Of a stretch of 50,398 bases of DNA, positions 9,143 to 17,667 are shown one piece after another (position 1 is the first letter of the stretch; every line of letters begins with the position of its first letter). The stretch comes from a virus. The notes beneath the pieces were generated by a model. It ran no database searches, was not told where the DNA came from, and saw only the letters and a program-made list of their open reading frames with translations. The translations under genes were made by a program, and so were the position numbers. The stretch spans positions 1 to 50,398 of IMG/VR virus record IMGVR_UViG_3300037502_002674; one strand, given 5' to 3'.

Positions 9143-11431
9143 TTATTTCATCGTATCTGATGCAACCTGAGCGGGGTTTCTCCCCGCCCTTCGCACCGCT
9201 GCCATTGTTTCGGCAATGTATTCTTTGCTTTCTGCTTTGAGTTGTTCGTTTGTGAGCGAAGCGTCCGCTGCCATTTTGTTGCGCACAAATTCAGCTTCCA
9301 AGCGCATTTGCTCAACGGCCATCGCTTTTTGGATTTCCGCTTGTAAGAGTTCCATTTTCAGTTGATGCTCAAGCTGTATCGTCTTTCGCTTTTCTTCCTC
9401 TGCGATCAATGCGCTTTGTTGCTGTATTTGCGCATTCTGCTGCTGCATCATCATGGCCTGCTGCTCTGCCTTCTCCCTTTTCTTTTTGACCTTATAGGCC
9501 AATACCGCGTTCGCCGTTTTAAGCGAGCGCAATCCTTCGATCATTATCGCATCGTCAATATCAAGTTGCCCGGCATCAATGAATTTTTCCAAGCGCATTT
9601 TAAAAGCGCCGCGTTCTTCAGGCGTTGGGATTGCGTCGAGAAAAATGCCAAACTCTATGCTACTTAATTCAAGTTCCCCTTGCTTCATAAAGTCAAGGGT
9701 AGGCTTTCCAAGGGCGTAGAGGTAGGACTTATTAACGTTCTTTGACCGCGCGACCGTTTGAATGCGAAGCGAAATACTTTCCGCCACGCTCTGTATGATT
9801 TCCCGGTCTGCTTCGATTATGCCGTATAGGCTATTGTTTGTCGCTTCAATCCCTGCATTTACCGCCGCCGAATACGTCCTTTGCCCGGCAAAACTATCCG
9901 TTACCTCGTTTAACCCGATAACGTCGCGAAGGAGTTGTATGTTTTGCTGAATGATATTAAAATACTCTTGCGCCTGTGCGCCGATACCGCCTTCCAATTC
10001 TGTAATGGGACGGTAGTTAGCGGCATTGCCTTCCATGTCGCGAAGGCGGTAGTAGATGTTACCTGTGCTTTCGTAAATATCGATCAAGTCCTTTGCTGTA
10101 AACGCCTGACCGCCTTTTCCGATAGGTACATCCTCAAGGGCGCCTATCTCAATCATAATCCCCTTTGGCCGGGCTTTGGCAATGACGTGTTGCAGGCGAT
10201 AGTAGGCAAGATTGATTTGATCTACCACGTTCATGCTCTGCTCTACCTTGCCCACGCTTGACATATCGAAGTAGTCAAAGTTAGGCGCAAAGATGTGATA
10301 GGATAGTGACGTTTCCTGCAAAGCACTGCGCTTTCTTTTCATGTTGGTAGCAAGGCCAAAGCCGAAAATATAATCGGTGCCCATTACCCATTTGGCCGTA
10401 TATACCACCTTGACAAGTTTCTGCTTGTCGCCTTTTTCAGGACTTGTCCTTATTAGGTGCACGTTGCCATACTTGTCGACACTTTCCTCATAAGCAAGAC
10501 TATTGTATGACAACCATTCAATGTCAAGGACGCGCACCTTGCTATCGCGCATGTTGCTTTTTGCCCAGATGTTGATACCGGTAAAAGCGCTCTCACCGTT
10601 GACACTTTTTCTTGCTATATCTTCCAAGTCTTTCTCGTCAAACTCACCGCCCGCCATTTCGGCCAAATCCTGAATGTTGATTTCTGTGATTTCGCCGATA
10701 AATTCCGCGTCCTTAAAATCCCTTCTTGTCACGCGCGAACAAATCATGTTGGCCGGGTTGACAGGACGGATTTTAATAATGCCGTCTTTGTCAACATATT
10801 CCTTGACACCACCGATACCGTAGTCAAACAAGCAGCGCTTTACTTCCGCCCTGACCTGATCCATGTTGTTCATCAGGAATATCTGCTGCATCCACTGCTC
10901 CATCTCCGTTGCAAGGGCGTGCTTAAAAGAGTACATCCGCTGTACTTCCAGTTCCTCTAAATCCGCTGGTTCGTTTTCGCGCTGCCTTACCGGGGATATT
11001 TCTACCATTTCCGGCGCCGCTTTTTTTAGCGCTTCCCGCATACGGATTTTTGCTTCCTGCTCTTTAAAGTATTGGTCTATTTGCCCTTGAGATTTTGGGT
11101 CAATCGGAGTAGCTAAAATATCGTAGTCCGAGCGTTTAGTTATGCTTAGGGCGAGTTCGCGAAATTTGGTGAGCACGGCAAGAGGTGCCCAGTTCATGTT
11201 GGAGTATGATGGATCGGGGCTTTCGTCCGCCTTAATGATTTTCTTATAGCGGCTTATGCTTTGCTTAGATAGCGCATAGTCCGTCAGTTCCCGGTACTTG
11301 TTACGATTAGAGTATAGCGAGTTCCATCCGCCTGAAGAATAGGACTGCCATGCAGCACGGCAATACTGCAAAGCCCACGCCTTGTCTTTTTTACGCGGGT
11401 CAATATTTGCGGATGGAAAGATTGGTTCCAT
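9143..11431 (-). CDS. Portal protein
   Basis: 762 residues, within the size range of crAss-like portals. Near residue 80, YSNMNWAPLAVLTKFRELAL matches the conserved portal 'N-x-x-W-x-P-L-x-x-x-x-K-F' region of that group. The centre has TDYIFGFGLATN and helical crown sequence. The last 120 residues form a Gln-rich coiled coil (QQAMMMQQQNAQIQQQ) expected for the barrel that projects into the head. It forms the dodecameric DNA channel and docking site for TerL. It is the first gene of a portal-scaffold-capsid unit with its own -7 promoter element just upstream. Confidence 0.85.
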   Translation of the reverse strand: MEPIFPSANIDPRKKDKAWALQYCRAAWQSYSSGGWNSLYSNRNKYRELTDYALSKQSISRYKKIIKADESPDPSYSNMNWAPLAVLTKFRELALSITKRSDYDILATPIDPKSQGQIDQYFKEQEAKIRMREALKKAAPEMVEISPVRQRENEPADLEELEVQRMYSFKHALATEMEQWMQQIFLMNNMDQVRAEVKRCLFDYGIGGVKEYVDKDGIIKIRPVNPANMICSRVTRRDFKDAEFIGEITEINIQDLAEMAGGEFDEKDLEDIARKSVNGESAFTGINIWAKSNMRDSKVRVLDIEWLSYNSLAYEESVDKYGNVHLIRTSPEKGDKQKLVKVVYTAKWVMGTDYIFGFGLATNMKRKRSALQETSLSYHIFAPNFDYFDMSSVGKVEQSMNVVDQINLAYYRLQHVIAKARPKGIMIEIGALEDVPIGKGGQAFTAKDLIDIYESTGNIYYRLRDMEGNAANYRPITELEGGIGAQAQEYFNIIQQNIQLLRDVIGLNEVTDSFAGQRTYSAAVNAGIEATNNSLYGIIEADREIIQSVAESISLRIQTVARSKNVNKSYLYALGKPTLDFMKQGELELSSIEFGIFLDAIPTPEERGAFKMRLEKFIDAGQLDIDDAIMIEGLRSLKTANAVLAYKVKKKREKAEQQAMMMQQQNAQIQQQSALIAEEEKRKTIQLEHQLKMELLQAEIQKAMAVEQMRLEAEFVRNKMAADASLTNEQLKAESKEYIAETMAAVRRAGRNPAQVASDTMK

Positions 11432-11445
11432 TAAATACTTTGGCG

Positions 11446-11453
11446 CAAATATA
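11446..11453 (-). promoter_or_regulatory. Promoter -7 element for portal operon
   Basis: TATATTTG on the minus strand, 15 bases before the portal ATG, matches the Bacteroidota -7 box exactly. The -33 region is only T-rich, without a clean TTTG. Confidence 0.55.
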
Positions 11454-11499
11454 GTGTTATTTTATGGATAAAAAAGAATTTGATACAGAAGGCAGTAAA

Positions 11500-11539
11500 A
11501 CAAAAACCCCTTAGCGCCTAATAAGATGCCAAGGGGTTT
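11500..11539 (-). terminator. Intrinsic terminator between small-gene unit and portal
   Basis: AAACCCCTT / AAGGGGTTT make a 9-bp stem, and on the minus strand the stem is followed by TTTTTGTTTT. It closes the transcript that starts at the 12510 promoter, or the short RNA described next to it. Confidence 0.8.
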
Positions 11540-11592
11540 ATTTACGACCCGCACTGGTACGCTGTTCTTACGGGTAGCGTTGCGGGGACTGT
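11500..11592 (-). ncRNA. Candidate short RNA between terminator and -7 box
   Basis: On the minus strand TATCTTTG (11605-11598) is a perfect -7 box and the intrinsic terminator lies about 90 bases downstream, with no open reading frame between. The RNA could fold two competing stems, ACGCT/AGCGT and ACCCG/CGGGT, before the terminator hairpin. No -33 element is seen at the right distance, so it could instead be the structured 3' end of the upstream operon. Confidence 0.35.
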
Positions 11593-11612
11593 TGGTGCAA
11601 AGATAAGGATTT

Positions 11613-11849
11613 TTATGGAGCTGATTTATTTTCCATCCTCTCGTTATGCAATTCGATCCGCAAATCCAAAATCTTTAAATGTCCCTCCATTACGGCGATT
11701 TGCTGCTCAAGCAATGCATATTCCGCTTTATTGATTTTAGCTTTATTGATGCGCATGTGCGTTGTTAAACGTGCAATATCTCTATCAAGCAAATCCCTTT
11801 TCAGCGTAATAGCCAAAATATTCACTGGCGCTTTTTCTTTACTCTTCAT
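11613..11849 (-). CDS. Small coiled-coil protein
   Basis: 78 residues, highly charged and helical with heptad-like spacing from residue 15 to 75 (LKRDLLDRDIARLTTHMRINKAKINKAEYALLEQQIAVMEGHLKIL). Its start overlaps the end of the upstream gene by about 10 bases, so it is coupled to it. Function unknown. Confidence 0.55.
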   Translation of the reverse strand: MKSKEKAPVNILAITLKRDLLDRDIARLTTHMRINKAKINKAEYALLEQQIAVMEGHLKILDLRIELHNERMENKSAP

Positions 11850-12138
11850 CCTCTTTCTCCTTTTGCGGCACCTTCAAATAGCACTCAACCCAGATAGGGT
11901 CAAAATTAATAGGCCAAGTGCACCAGCCATTTTCGACGCCGTGTTGATTGAATTTCAACGCTACTTCTCCGGTTTCTTTATCCGTTATGGATTTTGCTTT
12001 CCCGGATATTACGGATACTGAAGCAAGGAGTCCTGCCGTACCAGACATAGCATTGCACTTAATGTGGTGCGAACTGCCAACAACTCTTTCGCTATGCGGA
12101 CAAAGGTGGCAGGAGTTTTGTTTTGGTTTATTTTCCAT
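11839..12138 (-). CDS. Small conserved phage-type protein with Cys/His cluster
   Basis: 99 residues. The N-terminus has CHLCPHSERVV and a further C at residue 29, a possible metal site. The C-terminal half carries GWCTWPINFDPIWVECY, a Trp/Pro-rich segment I associate with small uncharacterised proteins of Bacteroidota phages. The last residues are acidic (KEKEDEE). It overlaps both neighbours by about 10 bases. Function unknown. Confidence 0.6.
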   Translation of the reverse strand: MENKPKQNSCHLCPHSERVVGSSHHIKCNAMSGTAGLLASVSVISGKAKSITDKETGEVALKFNQHGVENGWCTWPINFDPIWVECYLKVPQKEKEDEE

Positions 12139-12460
12139 TAATCCTTGAATTTGCGAAGTCGGCCATTATGGCAAAAAGATAATTGTCGCTACCTGCATGG
12201 TCTAATCCGAACTGATACATTGCACGGACTGTTTCCGCTTCCATGTGTTCATCGCAAAAAGTTACAGAATCTTGCGTCTCTGTCAGCGACACCCTATCCG
12301 CTGCCTTAATCAAATCGGACTGCATAAGATTTTCGATAGCCAGATCAATCGCTTGGGATAGTTTTGCAGGTGAAACTGGAAAGTAATCCACCCGGCCTTT
12401 GCGCCATTGTTGATAGTTGGTGAGTAGTTCTGCTGCCTGTTCCTTTGTCATTTTGTCCAT
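12128..12460 (-). CDS. Small phage protein, 'LLxNYxxWRKG' type
   Basis: The start is set at the ATG giving MDKMTKEQ (110 residues), because the longer start lies inside the promoter. LLTNYQQWRKGRVDY followed by 'PVSPAKLSQAIDLAIENL' matches a short motif widespread in phage small proteins of unknown role. It is the first gene after the consensus promoter at 12510-12480. Confidence 0.6.
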   Translation of the reverse strand: MDKMTKEQAAELLTNYQQWRKGRVDYFPVSPAKLSQAIDLAIENLMQSDLIKAADRVSLTETQDSVTFCDEHMEAETVRAMYQFGLDHAGSDNYLFAIMADFANSRINGK

Positions 12461-12479
12461 AACGATGTTTTTGTTTCTA

Positions 12480-12510
12480 CAAATATAACACATCGTTACA
12501 ACAAAACAAA
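12480..12510 (-). promoter_or_regulatory. Consensus Bacteroidota promoter
   Basis: On the minus strand TTTG (12510-12507), 19 bases, then TATATTTG (12487-12480). Both boxes and the spacing fit the Bacteroidota primary-sigma consensus. It sits directly after the terminase stop and drives the three small genes before the portal. Confidence 0.85.
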
Positions 12511-12519
12511 TTTTTATCG

Positions 12520-14604
12520 CTAAAATAAATCGTCTATCTCAATAATTTTCAACGCCTTTTCAGCGCCTTTCTTGAGTAGGATCTTGCTGTCCGCCAATAG
12601 CGTATATCCGGAAGCCATCGCGGCGTCAAAACTTTGCGTGCGCTCTATATCAAAGTTTGCCCAGTCTTTGAGCAAATCCACAAAATACACTTTATGGATA
12701 TTATCGTAGATGTACTTTTCAATCAATTCGCACATCGCCTGCGTTGTCTTTCGCGAAGCGGCAATACCGTAGTTTTTCTGATTCTTTAACTTAACGAGAA
12801 AATTCTGTACCCGCGCATTTTCAAAATACCCCACTAAACCAATTTTCTGATTCTCTATAAGCCCTAAGCACCCGTAATGGAATAGCGTAATAAACACATC
12901 CTCATAAAACGCCTCTACTTCAGCAGTTCGATATAGGTATTGCACGACAAACATGTCCGTCACGTCTGGGTTCATAGGATCGTGCTTGCGCTTTATATAA
13001 AACGCCCCGTCCGATTTTTGCCTGCCTTCGACTTTGCTATGCGAAAACGGGTCAATGCCGCAGCAATAGAGTTCTTTACCATTCGGCTCATAATCCGTCC
13101 TATACCCATAACTCTCACCTGACAAACTATTTTCCGGGTGCGCATATCCTTTTACGCGAAGCCACCGCCCTTTTTGCGTTGGCACCCATTGCACCTCTTT
13201 ACCATACGTTTTCCAGATGTAGTTACCGCGCTCTACAAATTCATCCTGTCGCCAGACGACGGCATCTATTTGATCTGAAATTTTCGCCGTATCAAAAATG
13301 CTTTCCCGGCTTAAAAACCGAAACGCTTCCTCAACGGTAAGCGGTTCCTTTCTAAGCATGGAGTTGTACGACATCACATCATCTGCATACGCCCGGCGCT
13401 CGGCAATAATCCTGTCGCGGTTTTTCTCCCTATCCACCATGCCGTACTTATCAAAGTCGCGTGCTTCGTCCGCCCCGATAAAATACCGAAATAGCCCAGT
13501 CTTGGTACGCCCGGTTTCGCTATCCAGCTTTAGCTGGTCACTATCCGCATACATCTTTACATAGTCCTCTGTACTTCCCTCAATCTCCTCCACGGTTGAG
13601 GTGAGCATCGCCTTGCCCCGGATTTTGCCATCCACGATAAGGCAGAACTTGACAATGTTCCAGCGCTCGTACACATCTACGCCGGGACGGGTTTTAAACA
13701 CCTCATCCCCCACATAGCGATGCAGCTTCGTTCCGTCAAAAGCCGTCTCGCTACTTGAGCGGTGTTCAATCCAGCCGCCTAAGTAATTGCCGTTTTTAAA
13801 AGCCTCGACATCTGTTTGTTTTGGCTTAAACATTAACGTGTTGGAGATATTGTTCAATCGCCTATCATCATGCACGGGCTTAAAAAAATCCGGCATTCGG
13901 GAGAACATCCGGATTGCACTATCCTTGAACACTACTTTTTGCGCATCTTCATCTGTCTTTGACTGGATACCAAAATTGGAAAACGGTAGCCGGGTAACGG
14001 GTTCAAGTCCAAAGGCCACGCTCATTTGCGTTTTACCCATCCGCCGTTTGGTGAGCAGGATTGTCCCGAAGCAATTAGGGTTCCTAATTACGTGTTCTAA
14101 GTACAGGAAAAAGCGCCTGTCCGTTTCGCGAAATGACGGATAACCTTTGTTTCCAAAGGCGGCGATAAAGCACCATTCCAGATAATAGTAATGTAGCCCG
14201 GTAATATAAGTAGGCGTCCCGCCTTTACCATTAGCAAACCAACAACCGCCAAGGCGGCGTATCCATGCACTTTGCCTTAAATTTTCTATATCCGGATCAA
14301 AGTAGCCCGGATCCTCTGCCCGTTTCAACTCTTCTTCCCTCAACTTCTCCTCATAGTTCTTAGGTAGCCCCTGACGTATCCAATAAAAATCGTCCGTCTC
14401 ACTATTCTTTTTATCCACCCCCACATACACCATCTGCCTTGTCACCGGGTCATGCACGTACCCTTCAGGCGGTATAGCTACCTCAACCCCTTGTATCACC
14501 ACGCTTGACCAGCCGACAGGGGTAGGACAAGATACATAAGCATCTTTACCGTCCCCGACAAGCGACCACGGCGCTTTGTCACCACTCAAATTCTTTTGCT
14601 CCAT
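12520..14604 (-). CDS. terL: Terminase large subunit
   Basis: 694 residues. The ATPase domain has an atypical Walker A, LTKRRMGKTQ (about residues 184-193), a Walker B HRYVGDEV (295-302) and the coupling motif TSTVE (335-339). The C-terminal RNase-H-like nuclease begins with CGIDPF (catalytic Asp about 518). Upstream, YITGLHYYYLEW is a signature of terminases of Bacteroidota podoviruses. The enzyme cuts concatemers and pumps DNA through the portal. It overlaps the preceding gene by 26 bases. The stop is followed by a new promoter. Confidence 0.93.
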   Translation of the reverse strand: MEQKNLSGDKAPWSLVGDGKDAYVSCPTPVGWSSVVIQGVEVAIPPEGYVHDPVTRQMVYVGVDKKNSETDDFYWIRQGLPKNYEEKLREEELKRAEDPGYFDPDIENLRQSAWIRRLGGCWFANGKGGTPTYITGLHYYYLEWCFIAAFGNKGYPSFRETDRRFFLYLEHVIRNPNCFGTILLTKRRMGKTQMSVAFGLEPVTRLPFSNFGIQSKTDEDAQKVVFKDSAIRMFSRMPDFFKPVHDDRRLNNISNTLMFKPKQTDVEAFKNGNYLGGWIEHRSSSETAFDGTKLHRYVGDEVFKTRPGVDVYERWNIVKFCLIVDGKIRGKAMLTSTVEEIEGSTEDYVKMYADSDQLKLDSETGRTKTGLFRYFIGADEARDFDKYGMVDREKNRDRIIAERRAYADDVMSYNSMLRKEPLTVEEAFRFLSRESIFDTAKISDQIDAVVWRQDEFVERGNYIWKTYGKEVQWVPTQKGRWLRVKGYAHPENSLSGESYGYRTDYEPNGKELYCCGIDPFSHSKVEGRQKSDGAFYIKRKHDPMNPDVTDMFVVQYLYRTAEVEAFYEDVFITLFHYGCLGLIENQKIGLVGYFENARVQNFLVKLKNQKNYGIAASRKTTQAMCELIEKYIYDNIHKVYFVDLLKDWANFDIERTQSFDAAMASGYTLLADSKILLKKGAEKALKIIEIDDLF

Positions 14605-15223
14605 AATCTTCGCCTTCTGTCATAGCCCCGACAAGTTCCGGCGACCACGACATTTTTTGTCCGACAAGTTCCTCTATTTGTTTGTCGCCACCGTATATCT
14701 TAGCATACAAGCCTTCCAGCTCTTCGCTTGTCGCTTTCATGTATTTTCTGAGTCCATCCTTGACGGTCATGGCGTCCAAGACTTTTTTAGCGTCCATCTT
14801 ATCGCCTTCTTCGACAATGGCAAACATCTTTTCCACGCACTCGTCAAAGAATTTTTCCAACGCACTGATCCTTGCAAAATCCCTGTTGTGTTGAACGCGC
14901 AGCATCTCGGTGACAATATCCACGTACACCGGAATGGACAAAGCAAATATTTGAGACGCCGTATTATATTCTTCGGGCACCGTCAAATCAAAGCCGGCAA
15001 GTTTTGCCGCCACCGCTTTGCGCTCCTTTAAATCCTGCACCCGCTTAGGCACCGGAGAATTTGCATCGTACATGTAAGCAAAGTACGCCCCTACCTTCAT
15101 CTTATTTTTAGCCCCGATGCGTTTCATAGCGTTGAGGGTGTCCAGTCCGGTAGAGGCGTAGTCCTTTGCCTTATATACTTTATATCGCATGTAGCGAAAA
15201 TCGCCGTCTTTGAAGTATCCCAT
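14579..15223 (-). CDS. Putative small terminase subunit (by position)
   Basis: 214 residues, mostly helical and charged, ending with the acidic MTEGEDYGAKEFEW. The 26-base overlap with the start of terL and the place directly before it are typical of the DNA-recognition subunit. No clear helix-turn-helix was recognised, so the assignment is positional. A virion or assembly cofactor is the main alternative. Confidence 0.45.
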   Translation of the reverse strand: MGYFKDGDFRYMRYKVYKAKDYASTGLDTLNAMKRIGAKNKMKVGAYFAYMYDANSPVPKRVQDLKERKAVAAKLAGFDLTVPEEYNTASQIFALSIPVYVDIVTEMLRVQHNRDFARISALEKFFDECVEKMFAIVEEGDKMDAKKVLDAMTVKDGLRKYMKATSEELEGLYAKIYGGDKQIEELVGQKMSWSPELVGAMTEGEDYGAKEFEW

Positions 15224-15271
15224 ACTGAAAGGATTGCGTTAGCAATTTTTAAAGTAGCCCATGTTTTACTT

Positions 15272-16279
15272 TTATACTATTTCGATCAAATCAAATTTCT
15301 TATACGCTGGACCTTTGGCGATTTTGTTCGTTATCGGATTTATGGCATACATCCTATTTGACCACGTATAGCCCATGTCCATTCCGTTTTGCTCACAATA
15401 CCCTTTTATCAAATCCTTGTCCGATGTAGCTTTCGACATGTTGGCCTTATATAGCTCCATCATAAACGGCTTTATTTCGTCCGACTTCGCCATTGTCAGC
15501 ATAAGTGCCGTTGCTACCCAGAGCACGTCGCAGAGCTCTTCTAATTGCCGCTTAGACCCCACGACGGTTTGTTCCACTTCCGCGATTTCCTCTTTGAGGA
15601 GTTTTAAGTACAAATTAAAAGCCTCTACCGGACCATCTTTGAACACGTTAAACTCCTTCATCCAGTAATCCACCGCCTCGATGTGGTTTTGGAAATTCAT
15701 AGGGATAGCCTCTTCCACCTCTTTCTTTCCCAGAATAGTCTCTAAGATACCCTCTATTTCACTTTTAAAGGTCTCATACCCATTTGCCCCAAAATCGTTC
15801 CTCACCGTAAAATCCCCTTTCACCCCGTTTTCGCTTTCGTGATATGCCCAGATGCTTTTTGCCATATTGTCCGTGCGCTCGATCTGAACCACTACCCCGC
15901 CGCTATCGCGTATCCACTTCGCCTCATTGTCAAAGCGCACGTCGCTGATAAGCAAATTGCCTTCGCCGTACTTATGTTTGACAATATTGATCCAGATGTC
16001 TTTATCAAAATTGTTCCTAAGCGCATTGGTGCCCATCCGTTGCAACACTTCCCGCCTTGCGATTTTAAATACCGGGCACATGCTTTCTTTAAACTCCTTG
16101 GTATTCTGCCACGCAATCCCTGTCATTACACTATACGCCTGCTTTAACGCATCCGCAAAGCTCACATGCCTGAACTTCATGTTTGGATAGGCATGGTGCG
16201 CAATGAGCGCAGCGGTATCTTTACCGCTACCAATAGCCCCCGAAAACCCGATAATTACCCTTTTACCCATCTCCTTCAT
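15272..16279 (-). CDS. dNMP kinase fused to MazG-like nucleotide pyrophosphohydrolase
   Basis: 335 residues in two parts. Residues 1-180 form a deoxynucleoside monophosphate kinase of the phage T4 gene 1 / dephospho-CoA-kinase-like type, with Walker A GAIGSGKDT (14-22) and LLISDVRFDNEA (109-120). Residues 195-335 look like an all-alpha MazG/PRA-PH hydrolase, with metal-binding EEIAEVE (230-236), EELCDVLW (247-254), then ANMSK and a KGPAYKKFDL tail seen in phage dNTP pyrophosphohydrolases. The product would both make and clean nucleotide pools. The start could be the ATG three codons later (MGKRV). Confidence 0.8.
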   Translation of the reverse strand: MKEMGKRVIIGFSGAIGSGKDTAALIAHHAYPNMKFRHVSFADALKQAYSVMTGIAWQNTKEFKESMCPVFKIARREVLQRMGTNALRNNFDKDIWINIVKHKYGEGNLLISDVRFDNEAKWIRDSGGVVVQIERTDNMAKSIWAYHESENGVKGDFTVRNDFGANGYETFKSEIEGILETILGKKEVEEAIPMNFQNHIEAVDYWMKEFNVFKDGPVEAFNLYLKLLKEEIAEVEQTVVGSKRQLEELCDVLWVATALMLTMAKSDEIKPFMMELYKANMSKATSDKDLIKGYCEQNGMDMGYTWSNRMYAINPITNKIAKGPAYKKFDLIEIV

Positions 16280-16508
16280 TTTTTTGATAGCGAAACACTT
16301 TCGCCTGATGTTTACATAAATGGCCTTTAAACCCTTTTTTATACGTATCCGGAAATATCCGCCGCTCCATGTTCTGACTATACGCGCTCACTGTCTTAAT
16401 GTTGACCTTATACACCGTATAGACAATATCCCGCTCATCGTGCGCCTCTCGAACAATGTCGTTTACTCTTAACTTCTCGCCATACTCGAGTTCAAGTAAA
16501 TTCTTCAT
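16263..16508 (-). CDS. Hypothetical small protein
   Basis: 81 residues, basic at the C-terminus, with ten or more aromatic or charged residues and no recognised motif (begins MKNLLELEYGEKLRVND). It overlaps the genes on both sides by about 16 bases, consistent with a genuine member of the operon. Confidence 0.5.
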   Translation of the reverse strand: MKNLLELEYGEKLRVNDIVREAHDERDIVYTVYKVNIKTVSAYSQNMERRIFPDTYKKGFKGHLCKHQAKVFRYQKNEGDG

Positions 16509-16719
16509 ACCGCGTATCCTTATGCAAGCGCATTGGCCAGTCCGTTACGATCGCATCTTTTTCTCCTTGCTGTAAAACAATGTACCTCGAATCCGCCTTT
16601 GGTTTTGTCCCGGCTTTTGCGCCATAGTTGGTGTTGTAATACCCTAAAACGGTGTAATCCTTTTCCCCTACCACGATCCGCTTAGGAAGCACTGGGCTCG
16701 CTACTGCTATCTGATTCAT
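16492..16719 (-). CDS. Hypothetical small protein
   Basis: 75 residues with a beta-like N-terminal half (RIVVGEKDYTVLGYYNTN). It overlaps the end of the GroES-like gene by 38 bases in another frame. No later ATG would leave a sizeable product. Function unknown. Confidence 0.45.
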   Translation of the reverse strand: MNQIAVASPVLPKRIVVGEKDYTVLGYYNTNYGAKAGTKPKADSRYIVLQQGEKDAIVTDWPMRLHKDTRYEEFT

Positions 16720-17338
16720 CTATCTCTGGCATTATGGCAAGAATTTCGCCTGTATAAACAAAATCGTATTTTTCTCCATTAATCTCTATCCACTCTGCAA
16801 ACTTTTCCAAATACACCACCGTCTGCCCAACATCGTAATGTTCCCGCATCCCTTCGGCACAGGAAACGACAACGCCAAATCCGATGTTTTTAACTTGATT
16901 TGGGCTGATTAACACTTTGCTCTCAAACTCCGCTATTTGCAAAGGACGGATAATCGCTTTTCCTGATACTGCCTCAAAGCCTTTTTTAGTATTGACCGCA
17001 ACTAAATGATGCACCGGGACTACGTAGTAATCGTAATTTTCATCCGAATACAGAAAGTTGTTCTTATCGGTCGCCATGTAAGAGATATAGACTTCGCTAT
17101 CTAATTGCACCTTTTTAAGGCTCTCTTCTAACATGGCCGCATTTAACATAGCCGTCCCGGTATTGGAAGCAATGCCGAATTGCTTTGTCAGTTTTCCGGG
17201 AAGTGCTTTGACTATCCCTTTGGTAGGCCGCAATGTCGTTTCTTCAGTGCCTTTGTTAACGGGTACGATCAATGACGTATTGGAGAACGTTTGTTCTTTT
17301 TCAACGGCGATCAAATACTTATTGCTTGGTGTTTTCAT
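16682..17338 (-). CDS. Divergent tandem GroES-like co-chaperonin
   Basis: 218 residues. The C-terminal half matches the GroES core: GFGVVV (153-158), DVGQTVVYLEKFAEWIEING (169-188), then EKYDFVYTGEILAIM (189-203), equivalent to 'vGdrVlf.kyagtev.vdg.eylilreeDIlAii'. The N-terminal half shows the same plan more weakly: KGIVKALPG, LDSEVYISYMATDKN, then YYVVPVHHLVAV. This suggests two GroES-like domains in one chain, as in plastid Cpn20, plus an acidic serine tail. Phage co-chaperonins such as T4 gp31 work with host GroEL to fold capsid protein. The call rests on pattern only. Confidence 0.6.
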   Translation of the reverse strand: MKTPSNKYLIAVEKEQTFSNTSLIVPVNKGTEETTLRPTKGIVKALPGKLTKQFGIASNTGTAMLNAAMLEESLKKVQLDSEVYISYMATDKNNFLYSDENYDYYVVPVHHLVAVNTKKGFEAVSGKAIIRPLQIAEFESKVLISPNQVKNIGFGVVVSCAEGMREHYDVGQTVVYLEKFAEWIEINGEKYDFVYTGEILAIMPEIDESDSSSEPSAS

Positions 17339-17646
17339 TTTCCTTTGTCGTTATGTTTTGGCCTCCTTACAATCCTTTCACTTCCTTTCCTGTAATCGTT
17401 CCAGACCATTCCTTCTGAAGTTAAAAAGTATCCATCATCATTAATCGGTTCGCACTCATGGTAAAACCGCTGACCGTCAGGATCCGTAGTGTGATAATTC
17501 GCACCGTCCGGCGCTTGATCCCAGTCTATATCTTCCTGATTTGATTGCAGGGCGGCAATAGCAAATTCAATCGCTTCGCAATCTTTTTCGCCTGCAATAT
17601 TAAGAAGAAGTTTTTTTAAAGTTTTGATTGCTTGTTCCTTGTTCAT
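17335..17646 (-). CDS. Small hypothetical phage protein
   Basis: 103 residues beginning MNKEQAIKTLKKLLLN, with AIEFAIAALQ, a pattern common at the start of short phage proteins. Its stop overlaps the GroES-like ATG. Its upstream leader is a near-exact copy of the leader of the next gene. Confidence 0.5.
   Translation of the reverse strand: MNKEQAIKTLKKLLLNIAGEKDCEAIEFAIAALQSNQEDIDWDQAPDGANYHTTDPDGQRFYHECEPINDDGYFLTSEGMVWNDYRKGSERIVRRPKHNDKGK
17338..17363 (-). repeat. Duplicated leader sequence, copy 1
   Basis: The minus strand reads AACATAACGACAAAGGAAAATG just before and into the GroES-like start. The same string recurs at 17646-17667 before the 103-residue gene. It is a shared 5' leader, purine-rich with a GGA core, or a recent duplication. 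Confidence 0.7.
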
Positions 17647-17667
17647 TTTCCTTTGTCGTTATGTTTC
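17644..17667 (-). repeat. Duplicated leader sequence, copy 2
   Basis: Second copy of the ACATAACGACAAAGGAAAATG leader, ending in the start codon of the 103-residue gene. Confidence 0.7.

Noticed and set aside
11540-11600. tRNA gene on either strand
   Set aside because: There is no TTC-type T-loop and no anticodon arm. Only competing short stems are present.
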